From NCBI RefSeq assembly GCF_003672135.1, contig NC_039508.1:8308001-8372000 (forward strand): 64,000 nucleotides of DNA. The letters are read 5' to 3'. The notes beneath the pieces were generated by a model, which saw nothing but the letters and a program-made list of their open reading frames with translations, searched no databases and was not told where the DNA came from. Both the position numbers and the translations under genes were made by a program. Positions 33,033 to 43,654 of the stretch are shown piece by piece; the first letter of the stretch is position 1, and every line of letters starts with the position of its first letter. The DNA comes from Ooceraea biroi. Its lineage: Eukaryota; Arthropoda; Insecta; Hymenoptera; Formicidae.

Positions 33033-33108
33033 AATTACATCGTCAGCAGATATCTCTTTATAACTACGGACCGTTGCGAGTGTGGCCATTAATCCAGGGA
33101 AACTCGTC

Positions 33109-33630
33109 ATGTCCGTACCGACGTTTGTGGACCTGCAAGGCTTCATCGTCGGCAGAAACTTCGTCGTGAAGGAATTTGCCGCTCTCAGCGAGGGATGTGT
33201 TCTCTCGCACTACATCTTTGAACCCTACGGATCGTGGTACGATCTTTTAAAATCTGAGAGATCGCAAGCGTCCTGGTTAACGGCGAATCATCACCGACTA
33301 TTATGGGACGTTGGAACGGTTCCGTATCGATGGGCTAGGCCCCTGATCACGAAGGCGGTGGTGGGCACGACGAACAAAGAGGATGATGATGAAACAGTAC
33401 CCCTCGTGTACGTCAAGGGACGCGAGAAGCGCGAATGGCTGCACGATTTGCTTCAAGACGATGCGCGAGATGACGTATTCGTCGAGACTTTGGATGTAGA
33501 CTACGAAGATATCGCTCCTTCATATAAATTAGATATAGTAAATACATTTCGATGTGGATACCATGTGAAACATTGCGCCTTACAAAATGTATTCAAACTC
33601 TACAATTGGTGGTCGAACCGCCTGAAATAA
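33109..33630 (+). CDS. conserved accessory ORF downstream of the capsid gene
   Basis: ATG 33109 (MSVPTFVDLQGFIVGRNFVV), TAA at 33628-33630, 173 codons, intact. It starts 77 bases after the capsid stop on the same strand with similar composition, so it probably belongs to the Polinton-like block. Notable features are a start motif FVDLQGF, a central LVYVKGREKREWLHDLL and an ending HVKHCALQNVFKLYNWWSNR. The pattern hints at an RNase H-like fold, but this is a guess. No function assigned. Confidence 0.55.
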   Translation: MSVPTFVDLQGFIVGRNFVVKEFAALSEGCVLSHYIFEPYGSWYDLLKSERSQASWLTANHHRLLWDVGTVPYRWARPLITKAVVGTTNKEDDDETVPLVYVKGREKREWLHDLLQDDARDDVFVETLDVDYEDIAPSYKLDIVNTFRCGYHVKHCALQNVFKLYNWWSNRLK

Positions 33631-33945
33631 ACTGCATTCCTTATTACAACTTGCGTCTGCGTTTTTTTATTCTATTTTGTCCTCCCCCCTCCCCTCCCCT
33701 ATTACGGCGGACTCTCCATGACATCACACACACGTCGCGATTTTCTCATAGTACCAATATGCGGACACAGGTATATGTGGATATTGATATATATGCGGCT
33801 ATCGAGTAATCGCGGGGAACGTGCTTATCTTTGCTGACTGTTGTTTTTATCTGATCACCCTACCCTATGAGCATGGGCTTCCATCGTCACGCGTCCGCTT
33901 ATTGTGAGTCTCATTCAGTATAGTTCTTGCAGTCATTTAAAAATT

Positions 33946-34517
33946 ATGTGGAAGCAGTTTGCCGGCAAGATGCGTGGGGAGGAGGAGAAGCAGTTCAACG
34001 TTGAGGATGAGTTACAAGTGACATTTCCGCAAACAGCGGTAAGTACCTTATCAATTGCATTGGATGAGGGTGACAATCGTTGCGAGTGTCACTTACACTG
34101 CTAATAAAATCGATGATAACAATACTTTTTTGTTTTTTAAATTTTGTACTATCACTTTTGTTTTAGTTTCTCCTAGTGGATGCCACCCCCGTTGTAGAGG
34201 TTCCTCTACATCGAGAAGTACACATTGCGTTCCCACCACCTACGGTAGGTATATCTATTCATTGTCATATACTATTAACAGCATTCTTCTGATAGATATA
34301 TTAATTTTTTCAGCGGGTGCCTCGGTGGATGATCCGCATACGGAGGTACATTAATGTGGATCACATTAAATGGGTGCGGTATGAACGCCGCACAAACAAG
34401 GATGAACAACACAGCTGGGAAGACCGGTGGACAAACCCGTGGGAGGAGGACGATATTTTTAGTTTAAGAATTTTATTCGGAATAGATCCTCCTTACACGG
34501 CAGAAACTTGGGACTAA
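33946..34517 (+). CDS. compact three-exon gene, unknown product of 124 aa
   Basis: Exons 33946-34038, 34167-34244 and 34314-34517. All introns (128 and 69 bases) are phase 0 with good GT-AG sites (GCG|GTAAGT, TTTTAG|TTT, ACG|GTAGGT, TTTCAG|CGG). The joined frame is open from ATG to TAA. The protein starts MWKQFAGKMRGEEEKQFNVE. Exon 2 gives FLLVDATPVVEVPLHREVHI. Exon 3 is basic then Trp/Asp-rich (RRYINVDHIKWVRYERR, then DRWTNPWEEDDIF). A TCAGTATAG initiator-like site lies at about 33915. No family recognised. The coherent splicing of three small exons argues for a real gene. Confidence 0.55.
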
Positions 34518-34800
34518 TTTGTTTTTGTATTTTGTATTTTTCATTAATTTTTTCTTATATTGTTACATATTTCATATATATTCTATTCTAGTTTTATTAT
34601 ATCTTAGATATTACTTCATATACTAATTATTTCATTACTTATGTATTGTTATTATTGTATTTTTCATTACATTAATTATATAAATTTTTATTATTTTATT
34701 ACAATTTTCTTTTTATGCATTCTCCTCTTCCTCTTCCTCACATATGCATACTAATTATACATACCTATATTATTTCATATCTTAAAATATAAAAAAACAT
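34518..34800. other. AT-rich downstream region
   Basis: T/A-rich sequence with several AATAAA-like signals. No coding sequence. Confidence 0.5.
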
Positions 34801-35987
34801 ATGTTCTCTTTGAAACGACCTATCGTATTCTCGAGCGCGGACTAGCTCGTCGGGACGGGTTCGAGGATAGGTCCGAGTGAGCAACAATGCAGTTGGATTA
34901 ACAAAGATTCCTTTATTCAGGATACGAATATGTACAGTTTGAGTGCGCTCGCGGGCGTCGCGTGATATGCGCCCGCTGGTCGGAGCGTCCACTGTTTCGT
35001 TCGCGTATAGGCGGGGCCGCCCTGTGACAATACGCGGCTCGGCGCGAAGACGCGGGTAGTTATAAAAACTCCGAGGGGCGGACCGAATGCGCGCTCGCTA
35101 CGCGAGCGAGGATGTTTACCCCAGGTAGTCGGGGCCACGGGCGGCCCTCAGGGCTGCGTAAGAATGGCCGTTGCTGTGTTGTGGCCGAGCTGGCTCGGCA
35201 GGGAGGAAGAAAGCTTCCTCTCTGTTCGCACGTCGCGAGCCTCGGATTTGGAAGTCGAAGGCGGGTCTCTCGTGCCCGAGAAAACTCGAGTGAGACGAGG
35301 AACTCCTCACCTCAGGCGTGAGAGTCGCTATTGCCAGGACCAAAGGTCCACACGTTGCGGTGCCGAGAAGTCTCGACGGAGACGGAGAATTCTCCACCCC
35401 CGTATACCGGCTGTGTGGTGCGTGCTGATTCTCGTTGCAGTGCGGATCGGTGCCGAGAGTGCTCGGCCGAGACGAAGAAGACTTCACCCCGTGGACGATG
35501 CGACTGCGTGAGGACTCCGCGTGCGTAACCCGGCGATCTGGTTGGCGGACTAGCGTGCGTGTTTCGGATTGCGAGCGGAGCTCGTCTTCAGGATTCTAGG
35601 ATCGGTACGGAACGGTGATCTCAGCGAGATCGGAGGAATCTGCCCTCCGTGGGTTGAGCGCGCGCTTTTATACCCCTTTTCCACGGGGTTGTTTGTCGGT
35701 AATTCGGCGGCTCGAGCGGCCGCCCACCAGCGCCGATCTAGCGGAGCGGGTCGGTACGTGTACGGTATCGGCGCGGTGTTTGCCGCTCACGTGACAAACA
35801 CCTTGCGGGAACCGGTTCGTTCCCGGCTGTATCTGTATTTATTTGGGGCGCGTACGCCCCATGCCCTCGTCCCGATAACGGCGGACGGAAGCCGACCGAT
35901 GGTCGTCGGCAAGGCGCTGGTTTCTCGGCGGGTGGTCGGCCGACATTGCGTACGATCGCCCTAAAAAGGGCGCATCGTTACATCTTT
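34801..35987 (-). mobile_element. LTR-like block (possible solo LTR)
   Basis: On the minus strand it starts TGTAACGATGCGCCC and ends AAAGAGAACA (TGT...ACA). It has TATAAAAG at 35672-35665 and AATAAA at 34917-34912, the order of U3-R-U5. It is GC- and CpG-rich with many open frames on both strands, none with a domain. Flanking bases do not give a clear duplication, so it may be only a promoter-rich block. Confidence 0.4.
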
Positions 35988-36054
35988 AACATTATATTTC
36001 AACTGTCACTCGTGTTCCGTTCGCGTATTAACACTGGTATTGTTCAATGTTTTT

Positions 36055-36498
36055 TTATTGCATGCATATCGGACACATGTTGTACGGCAGTATCATTAGC
36101 AGCGGATCATGGCAGTTCGAACAGTAGTGCCATTCCACGTCGTTATGCATGGCGATTACGTGCTTTCGCACGGCGTACATTTCTCCGGGTTGTCCGTCCG
36201 CCAGCGTGATCATGCACGGGGTACACAGGAGTACACTACCTCCGGTAGTGTAATAGAAATATATGGCGCACACTTTCGTACGTCCGAGAGCGAGAAGTTG
36301 AGCGTTAGGCACTGTCTTCTCGGTATTATCCTCACGGTACTCCCTCGGATCACTGTGGTAAGCGCTTTCGTCGGATACCGCTTCTTCTTCGCTATCTTCA
36401 TCCAATAAACGTTCGAAATTATTGTCCACTTCCATTTCCATGTTTTTACACACAACTTTGTCTCTCTCACTAAGTAGTATTATTTCATTGTTCCTCAT
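36055..36498 (-). CDS. Cys/His-rich zinc-binding protein (exon), unknown
   Basis: The frame of 147 codons starts with ATG directly after a splice acceptor-like TTTGTAG, so it may be an internal exon. The N-terminal half is acidic (LLDEDSEEEAVSDESAYHSD). The C-terminal half has paired ligands: CTPC, then KHVIAMH, CSNCHDP and CPIC just before the end. This could hold two zinc ions. An upstream phase-0 exon of 63 bases (about 36634-36572, acceptor CGTAG, donor CAG|GTGAGG) would join in frame. No known family. Confidence 0.45.
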   Translation of the reverse strand: MRNNEIILLSERDKVVCKNMEMEVDNNFERLLDEDSEEEAVSDESAYHSDPREYREDNTEKTVPNAQLLALGRTKVCAIYFYYTTGGSVLLCTPCMITLADGQPGEMYAVRKHVIAMHNDVEWHYCSNCHDPLLMILPYNMCPICMQ

Positions 36499-36693
36499 CT
36501 ACAAATACAATATGTTCATTAGTTAGGCACGTACATATTTTACACATGACACTCTTTAAGTGTTTCCTCACCTGAAGAGATGGCGATGAGTGGCATGTTG
36601 TGTGTGTTCTGATTGGATTATTCCTCGGAGCATCCTACGAAATAAATATTTATTAAGGTGAAGAACAAGAGCGGCTTCCTCTTGTAATAATTG

Positions 36694-37128
36694 CTATTTA
36701 CTATTATCTCTTTCTCGCACATTTTCGTTTCGTCGCAGAAACTCGCCAATGTGATCCCCCGCGTCTTCCTCTTCATGGTCGAAGCATACTCGCGTTTCCA
36801 TAATGTCATTGATGATTGCAATCAATCGTCGATCATCGGCACAATGTCCAAGCAGTACCATTACACTCAACATTGTGTTCGTGCACAGTCTCGCGAAACA
36901 TCGAAATACATAATAATTATCCTCATCATTGTCCGATAATTTACGCAAATACTCGGATGCCTCTATTCGACAATTCAAGTTGCCACCCACGATAAAAAAT
37001 TTTCGTAACGTTTCGCGAAGCACCATGTCACTGCGGCAACGATTAACAATTAACGAAGGTCTGAACAATGGAGAGATCGGAGCAAAACTACCTTTCGGGA
37101 AAAGGTACGCGACATCTTCGCGGACCAC
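36694..37128 (-). CDS. hypothetical ORF upstream of the zinc-rich ORF
   Basis: 145 open codons on the minus strand. The first ATG is at 37026-37024 (MVLRETLRKFFIVGGNLNCR). It is mostly helical-looking (YVFRCFARLCTNTMLSVMVL) with an acidic/basic tail (HEEEDAGDHIGEFLRRNENV). Same strand and spacing suggest a 5' exon of the zinc-rich gene, but I found no donor that keeps the frame. No family recognised. Confidence 0.35.
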   Translation of the reverse strand: MVREDVAYLFPKGSFAPISPLFRPSLIVNRCRSDMVLRETLRKFFIVGGNLNCRIEASEYLRKLSDNDEDNYYVFRCFARLCTNTMLSVMVLLGHCADDRRLIAIINDIMETRVCFDHEEEDAGDHIGEFLRRNENVRERDNSK

Positions 37129-37225
37129 GCGATGAGGAGATTATCATGGTACACGTGCCACTTTCGAAAGGGGTACGTGATATCTTCGCGGACCGCGCGA
37201 TGAGGAGATTACCATGGTACACGTA
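37080..37225 (+). repeat. two-copy tandem repeat of about 66 bp
   Basis: The unit contains GGTACGYGAYATCTTCGCGG and GCGATGAGGAGATTA. It overlaps the start of the minus-strand ORF. Confidence 0.6.
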
Positions 37226-37579
37226 CATTATGCACGTGCATACTTACTCCTCTTATTGTTGCTTACGTTTAAAGAGTAGAGAGAATAAACTAAACCCACA
37301 CATAGCAGCCGGACGTTGGCGCTCGCGTTGTGGAATATTTTCCGCATGCATTTTTTACGCCGCGAACGTGTCATCTTTAATCATACTTTAACATCCACTC
37401 ATCCGATTTCATAGCAGCCGGACGTCGGCGCTCGCGTCTTATCACCGCGAAACACGTCGCGACGTGTACAGCGAAGAGGGTATCGGTTATGTCGCGCACG
37501 TGGATGCCCCGCGAACCGCGACATCGGTTCGTTGACGAAATGCTATCTGTTACATCGCACGTTGCGCACAATGGGGGTT

Positions 37580-37910
37580 TTTAATACATCGCGCACGTGC
37601 CGTGTATCCTCCCCCTCGCCCCTCCCCGCGGGGTTAGGTCAGCAAAAAACTGTCACGATCCCTGCGGGTAGGGTCCGCGAAAACCCCCTTGGTTAGGTTA
37701 GGTGGTCACGGTCCCCTCTCCCCCCTCCGCGAGTTAGGTCCGCGAAAACCCCCTCCCGCGAGTTGGGCCAGCAAATACTGTCGCGTGTGGGTTAGGTCAG
37801 CAGTCCTCCCCCCTCCCCGCGCCCCCCTCGCCGTGTGACGTCGTCCCCCCCCCGCGACTCAGCCGCCCCTCAGATCTCTGGGTTAGAATCAGCCCCCCTA
37901 ACCTACTTAC
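37580..37910. other. C-rich block with TTAGG motifs
   Basis: Runs of C/G with repeated GGTTAGGTC-like words, including GGTTAGGTTAGGT at about 37690. TTAGG is the insect telomere unit. Two consecutive units are too few to call an array. No coding sequence. Confidence 0.4.
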
Positions 37911-38133
37911 ATTAGAATTTGAAAATTATTGGGACTCACAATCACACTTACCTGAAGCAGAATTTGTCGCGGCTGACGAAATAGAAGAATTTGAAAAAAG
38001 CGAGGAAGATGAGGAAGAAGATAGTTGTACAGAAGAAATTATAAATAATGATTATCCCTCTAAAAAACCTTACAAAGGTAAAAGAATACGCCAAGTACAT
38101 AAAAAAGCAAAACCAAATATGATGAAATCCATT
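37905..38133 (+). pseudogene. acidic coding fragment, possibly transposase N-terminus
   Basis: An open stretch without ATG reads LEFENYWDSQSHLPEAEF, then an acidic run (EIEEFEKSEEDEEEDSCTEE). Acidic leaders precede the helix-turn-helix in the Tc5-like transposase at 4751, and another Tc5-like transposase begins at 39.7 kb on the same strand. It may be that gene's start, separated by palindrome insertions. Weak evidence. Confidence 0.25.
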
Positions 38134-38578
38134 GTTAACTAGCCAAGTACCTAGAAGCAATTCAGTTTGAAGATTTGTAATTTGAAATAATACTTGGCGT
38201 GCCCGGGTCGCATTGGACATGCATTCTTCTAAATTTGTACTGCCTTGAGTATTTTCATTAATGACTCGTAAATCTTTGTATTTGGTAATATTAAAACAAA
38301 TACGGTTACAGTTTTGCACATTAGCGGAGTGATTATAAATATGCCTTTTCATTACTCACTTAATACAAATAATTTACACATACAGTTTACACAAAGTATA
38401 GGTAGGACGTATGTTTTAATGCGACCCGGGCACGTCAAGTATTATTTCAAATTACAAATCCTCAAACTGAATTGCTTCTAGGTACTTGGCTAGTTAACAA
38501 TGGATTTCATCATATTTGGTTTTGCTTTTTTATGTACTTGGCATATTCTTTTACCTTTGTAAGGTTTTTTAGAGGGAT
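38055..38578. mobile_element. noncoding palindrome, copy 1
   Basis: Arms of about 165 bp (38055-38220, about 38415-38578) around a loop of about 195 bp. The outer edge is CCCTCTAAAAAACCTTAC. The inner core is ACTTGGCGTGCCCGGGTCGC. It contains the box CGCCAAGTACATAAAAAA facing inward on both sides. Confidence 0.7.
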
Positions 38579-38636
38579 CTCATTACTTTTTGTAAAAATT
38601 TTTTATATTTCATTAATTTTTAATGTTTTTATAGAA

Positions 38637-39635
38637 AAGTACATAAAAATAAAAAATAAAGTACCGAACAATGAGAGTCACTGCATAAACATCGAGCGTT
38701 ACCAAGTTCAGTGCATAGACGTCAAGCGCTAACGTATAGCTTATCTGAAATTCATATCATTTGACATGTCACATATACTTATGATTAAACTATTTCAGGA
38801 ACTAAAGCCATAATCAAAAATCTAACGGCACTTTTATAAGATAATATGGGTGCAAGCTTTCGGTTGCGACCACTCCAAATAAAAATGGTTCAGTCAATCC
38901 TGAAATATTGTAATTGAATGTTAGAATTGTGACGTTTCGTTCTTCTCCTTTTCCGAAATCAGGTTCAGAATCACGTACATATGTTCGTACATATGTTCGC
39001 ACATACACATTCAAAGCGATTTTGTACTTTTTTTTCGTTGCACCACATCGACGACGACGACGACGTTGCACCACATCGACGACGACGACGAAGTTGCACC
39101 ACGTCGACGACGACGACGACGACGATGTTGCACCACGTTGCCGTATGACGTTGCAGCACGTTGATGTGGTGCAACGTTGTCAACATCGACGTGGTGCAAC
39201 GTCATCGTCGTCGTCGTGCAACGTCGTCGTCGAATAAATTAAATTGTGCATGTATGAACGCATGTGTGAACGCAAACTTGAGGGACAAAATCGCTTTGCA
39301 TGTTTTTGTGCGAGCATACGTACGTGAGTGGTCTGAATTCTATGAAAACCGAAACGTCACAGTTTTAACATAACGATTGCAATATCTCAGGATTGCCTGC
39401 ACCAATTTAATTCTAATTGATCGCGTTCGAAAGCGTGCACCCATATTATATTATAAAAGTGCCGTTAGATTTTTTATTACGGCTTTATTTCCTAAGATAT
39501 TTTAATCACAAGTTTATGTGACCTGTCAAATGATATAAATTCCGGATAAGCTACTTGGTAGCGCCTTGACGATGTCACGCCAGTGCTGTATCAAGCGGCT
39601 ATTTCTCACGCAGCTATTTATTTTTTTATGTACTT
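38637..39635. mobile_element. long hairpin element with GAC/GTC core
   Basis: Inverted arms start AAGTACATAAAAA at 38637 and end TTTTTATGTACTT near 39635. They include GCCGTAAT and AAAATCTAACGGCACTTTTA blocks (38820 and 39460). The centre (39045-39235) is a hairpin of GTTGCACCACATCGACGACG-type units with (GAC)n on the left and (GTC)n on the right. Confidence 0.65.
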
Positions 39636-39675
39636 GGCGTCGCGACGCTACCGCGTCGCTTGATAAAAGAAGAGT

Positions 39676-41985
39676 TGTTGAATTTTAGAAAAGCGGGAAA
39701 AAGGGACGTTACGCTTTATCAACAGTACAACATATGTTTAAAAAAGTAAAGTCCTTGTGCCGCAACTGTATCGATGGGAACTCTCCCTACAGAAAGGTGG
39801 TACTAATAGAGAAAAATTATTATATATTTCTGAATATGTCTTAAAGAAATTCAACGACGCTAACGATAAAAACAAAATTATTCATGATATAAATCTGCGA
39901 CGAAATTTTAAAAGAAAGCACGAAATTGTATCAAGAAAAATAACAAAATTTATAAACCGTTCATCAAAGACAAACCAAGATTTAGAAATTGCATGCCACG
40001 AATTCAGAAGTACTGTGAAATCTTACATAGATCTTTTTGAAATAAACAATATATATAATGCAGATGACAGCGGATTCAATTTGGAAATACATTCAGGCAG
40101 AACGTTGACAACACAAAGTGTTGAAACAATCCAAACCGTAGTTCAATCACAATCAGCAATGACACACAGCTATACCATTATGCCTATCATTTCTGCAAGC
40201 GGACAATTGCTATCACCTCTTTATTTGGTTTTGAAAGAGGCAAGTGGAAAGTTTGGACCACGCGTAGAAGAGACTTTGGTAAATATTGACAATAACGGAG
40301 GCCGCCCCGATGACCTTGACCGTGACATATATTATAGAGGTCACCCTCCTGAGTGACCTTCAAAAGGTTTTAGCCGTCGCTCGTTGGTTATTAAAAAGTT
40401 ATTAACAAAAGAAGTGTAATGATTTCGCACGAATTTCAGCTATCTACGCGAAGTGAGGACTTGATCTTGATATATTGGATTCATATATGATATTTATAAC
40501 TGTGTTGCACTGTGGACATGTCATTTCTCGACGGATGACTTCCTTTTCACACAAATATTCAATAAGCTGCTGCTTATTATGTGTAAGATTTAAAAACTCA
40601 TGAAGCTTCATCGTTTACATTCTAACACATCGCAACTAACAACATAGCCGAACGAAAGTCAACTGACAAGGAGAAGACTTCTGAGAAGGATTTGTTATGA
40701 TGTACTTATACCTCGGACACCTCGGACGAATGACATAGGGAGCAGTGTGGGATGGTATCGGCATCGTTTTCAGCCTGCTTCGCGGGAGGACGGGGGGCAG
40801 AGGCTTCGCCCCCCCCCCCCGCCGGAGCCAGTGTAACGAATTTCACACAGATTTTGATCACTTGGTACACGGCACGGATCCTGACGGGGGGGCTTTGCCC
40901 CTCTCCCCGCCCTCCCGCGAAGCGAGCTGAAAACCGAGCGTATGTGTCCGGGGCTCCAGTTTCGGAAAATATAACCCAACCCAAACCTATTTCTGATTTA
41001 AAGCTAAAATTCTATCAAATATACTCTTTCGTAAACATATATGGTATCGTAAAATTATGCTTTATTCATTAAACTTTTTTGTTAATAACTTCTTAACAAA
41101 CAATGGGCGACGGCTAAAATCTTCTGCAGATTACTCGGAAGGATAATCTGTATAATATATATCAAGATCAAGTCCTCACTTCGCGTAGATAGCTGAAAAT
41201 TCGTGCAAAATCATTAAACTTCTTTTGTTAATAACTTTTTAATAAATAACGAGCAACGGCTAAAATCTTTTAAAGGTCACTCAGGAGGGTAATCTTGACA
41301 ATATATATCAAAGTCAAGGTCATCGGGGCGACCTCCGTTATTGTCAATATTTACCGAGACTGTATTTATTGTTAGACCTAGAAATGTTGTTATCACAGCA
41401 TCGAAATCAGAAAAATTAACTACACAACATTTTCAATCTTGGTTCACAAATGTATTTTTACCCGCAACTGGAAGCTTCAGTGCACTATTATTAGACTCCT
41501 GGAGTGGACATTGTCCCGCGAATCTACAACAATTTATATCATCTATAGATAAAGATGTACGGATTTTAACAATACCAAAAAAGACCACGGGAATGATTCA
41601 ACCTCTTGATGTTTATGGGTTTAGAATATGGAAAAACTTTGTGCGGACATATAGTGACTATGTTACTTTGTTAAATTATGATATTAATTTACAGTTGAGA
41701 AATAATATCATTAAATTACAATCCTTAATGCACATACAGCTGTTCTCTCCGCGATTCCATGATCTTTTTAAATATGCCTGGTATAAAAGTGGCTACATCG
41801 AAGAACGACCACCACATTTTGAAAATCCAGTAGATTTTTGTTTCTCTGGAAAAAATGTACAAGAAATACCACGCTGTTCCATATGTGGTGCACCTGCTAT
41901 AATACGTTGTTCCTGGTGCAAAAAATATTTTTGTATGCAGCATTTGTTTGAGGAATATCATGATTGTAAATACTATGAAATATAA
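39676..41985 (+). pseudogene. Tc5-like transposase, diverged second copy, split by a MITE
   Basis: Clear homology to the gene at 4751: helix-turn-helix (HEIVSRKITKFINRSSKTNQ), first Asp (NIYNADDSGFNLEI), PIISASGQLLSPLYL, second Asp (LLLDSWSGHCP), third (TTGMIQPLDVYGFRIWK), and the C-terminal zinc cluster (RCSICGAPAIIRCSWCKKYF, then CMQHLFEEYHDC). The N-terminal part frameshifts near 39757. A 1078-bp insertion sits at 40278-41355; its 8-bp flanking duplications are in phase, so the flanking coding segments are otherwise continuous. Stop at 41983-41985. No terminal inverted repeats found. Confidence 0.8.
40278..41355. mobile_element. MITE with 8-bp target duplication
   Basis: Ends GGTAAATATTGACAATAACG with about 200-bp inverted arms that contain GATGACCTTGACC and AAGGTTTTAGCC. 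It is flanked by GAGACTTT (40270-40277) and GAGACTGT (41356-41363), an 8-bp duplication with one mismatch, hAT-like. An inner hairpin (40766-40935; CAGCCTGCTTCGCGGG) is GC-rich. Related sequence lies at 58706-59105. Confidence 0.75.
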
Positions 41986-42430
41986 GAATTGTTCGTAAGT
42001 AAAAGAGTTTTATGTAACTAATTATAATATCTATTACTAATGTTTCTAATAAACATTCTTATATATGTATATTATTATTCATTCTTATATATGTATATGT
42101 ATATTTCTTATATATGTATATTATAGGAAACTATCAATATATATATACATATATATATATAATGTGGCAGCTGTTATGAAGAATATTATCAAGAGAATAT
42201 GGAGACTATGGAGAATATTATAGAATTAATGTACATTATTTGCTATAGTGATTTCTTCGTTTAAACTTCTATTTTTATTGTTTAATTATTTTCGAGACTT
42301 TTGATGCGACCCTTCAATCAAGCGAAATATAATAATCAGTATCACGATTTCTATTACAAGTACAGAAACATATCCAATTAAATGAACAACATATATTTAA
42401 TATTTCATTTAAAATTAATACTTGTAGAGG
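41986..42430. other. AT-rich DNA with TATATGTATA repeats
   Basis: Simple repeats of ATTCTTATATATGTATAT at 42055-42165. Nothing else recognised. Confidence 0.5.
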
Positions 42431-42435
42431 AAAGT

Positions 42436-43334
42436 CCCCGATTATGAGATACCATATCGATTTTGCCGAATGTAAGGAAATCTATAGGCAGAATTTAAAA
42501 ATGTAATACGTTCTCTTGAAGAGAATTTAATAAGCTTTAGTTTGGTGAAATGAAAAATCTAATTTAAATATTATTGTTTCTGAAAATAAAAAAATTTGAA
42601 AAAAGAGCTTTACGCAAGATCGCGAAAGTGTGCTCCTAATATAAGATACCTTGAGAAATCGGTGTTAAAAGTACAAAATACATCAGTATTGCAAGTAAAA
42701 AACTTTATTAGATATTTTTATTAAAATACTGCTGCCACAACCTTCGCCAAATCTTTACGATTCCACTGTCAACGACGCTTCTTCGTTTCTCTAACCTCCA
42801 TAGTCAGATTCTATAAAAATTAAATACACAAAAATTCGTAATATAAATTCGTATTAACTTTTCTTTAACCTTAATGTAGTATTTTCTTTCTTTTTATTAC
42901 ACTACATACTCTTCATATTCAAGCAATAATTATCTCATATTAAGAGTACCCTGAATATCTCATTATACGAGCCACACGCCTAGCGGTTCCGCGATCATGA
43001 AATCTAACCTCTACAATTAAGCAATTCAACAAATCGCGTATTGTTCTGTTACTACGATTCTACTCTATCATTGCGTACTGAATTTATTGCCAATCATTTC
43101 TTTATTATGTAATAAACAAGGTTTAAAGACTTACCTTAAGTTCCTTTGACATGTTCAGAATTTCACAAACCTTTTTTTGCAAAAGCTAAATGCATTAACG
43201 AACAATGAATTTTTCACTAAATACATTTTACACCAAGAGTAATAAGTTTATGGTGGAATTAACAGATGGTGCTCACTAGTTTAGCAGAAACTCCATTATC
43301 TCATATTAGGAGCATATCTCATAATAGGGGATTC
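42436..43334. mobile_element. possible noncoding element with recurring ATGAGATA motif
   Basis: The ends resemble each other in inverse (GTCCCCGATTATGAGATACC at left, complement of ATCCCCTATTATGAGATATG at right). Inside, CTCCTAATATAAGATACC and its complements recur at about 42632, 42930 and 43300. No coding sequence. Confidence 0.4.
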
Positions 43335-43654
43335 TTCTCTATACATACACACAGTAATAATTTTACATTACACATTAATAATAAGTTAATAATTGAAAAT
43401 TTAGTACTTCACGTTTCATTGTGAAAGTAAAACCTATTTAGCTAGAAAAATTTTAATGACTGGACGAAAGGGCGCTGGGATAATGCTCTCAGCGTATATC
43501 TCATATAGTGGCGCCCCTGAGACACAGCGTTCGGCGGCTCGGCCGTCACGCGTCGAGCGTTAGTGAGGGAATGATAGGCGTCGCTTCTGAAATCGGCCCG
43601 AAAAGGGCAACTAATTCCGAGCACTGATCTAAATAATTACCCAAATTACAAAAG

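Larger units (their letters stand above)
24642..33640 (+). mobile_element. Polinton/Maverick-like virus-like element, partial and nested
   Basis: Tightly packed genes on the plus strand, in order: end of an unknown ORF, a core-like/protease ORF, a penton-like ORF, a 57-aa ORF, the major capsid gene (split by 26620-31979) and a conserved accessory ORF. An adenovirus-type protease plus capsid proteins defines Polintons. Polymerase (only the fragment at 22.7 kb), integrase, ATPase and terminal repeats are missing. Codon use and GC content are higher than in the flanks. Confidence 0.75.

Noticed and set aside
35110..35960. Several 60-130 codon frames in the GC-rich block
   Set aside because: Stops are rare because of composition. 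The frames overlap on both strands with no motif.
37690..37705. Interstitial telomere array
   Set aside because: Only two adjacent TTAGG units. Insufficient.
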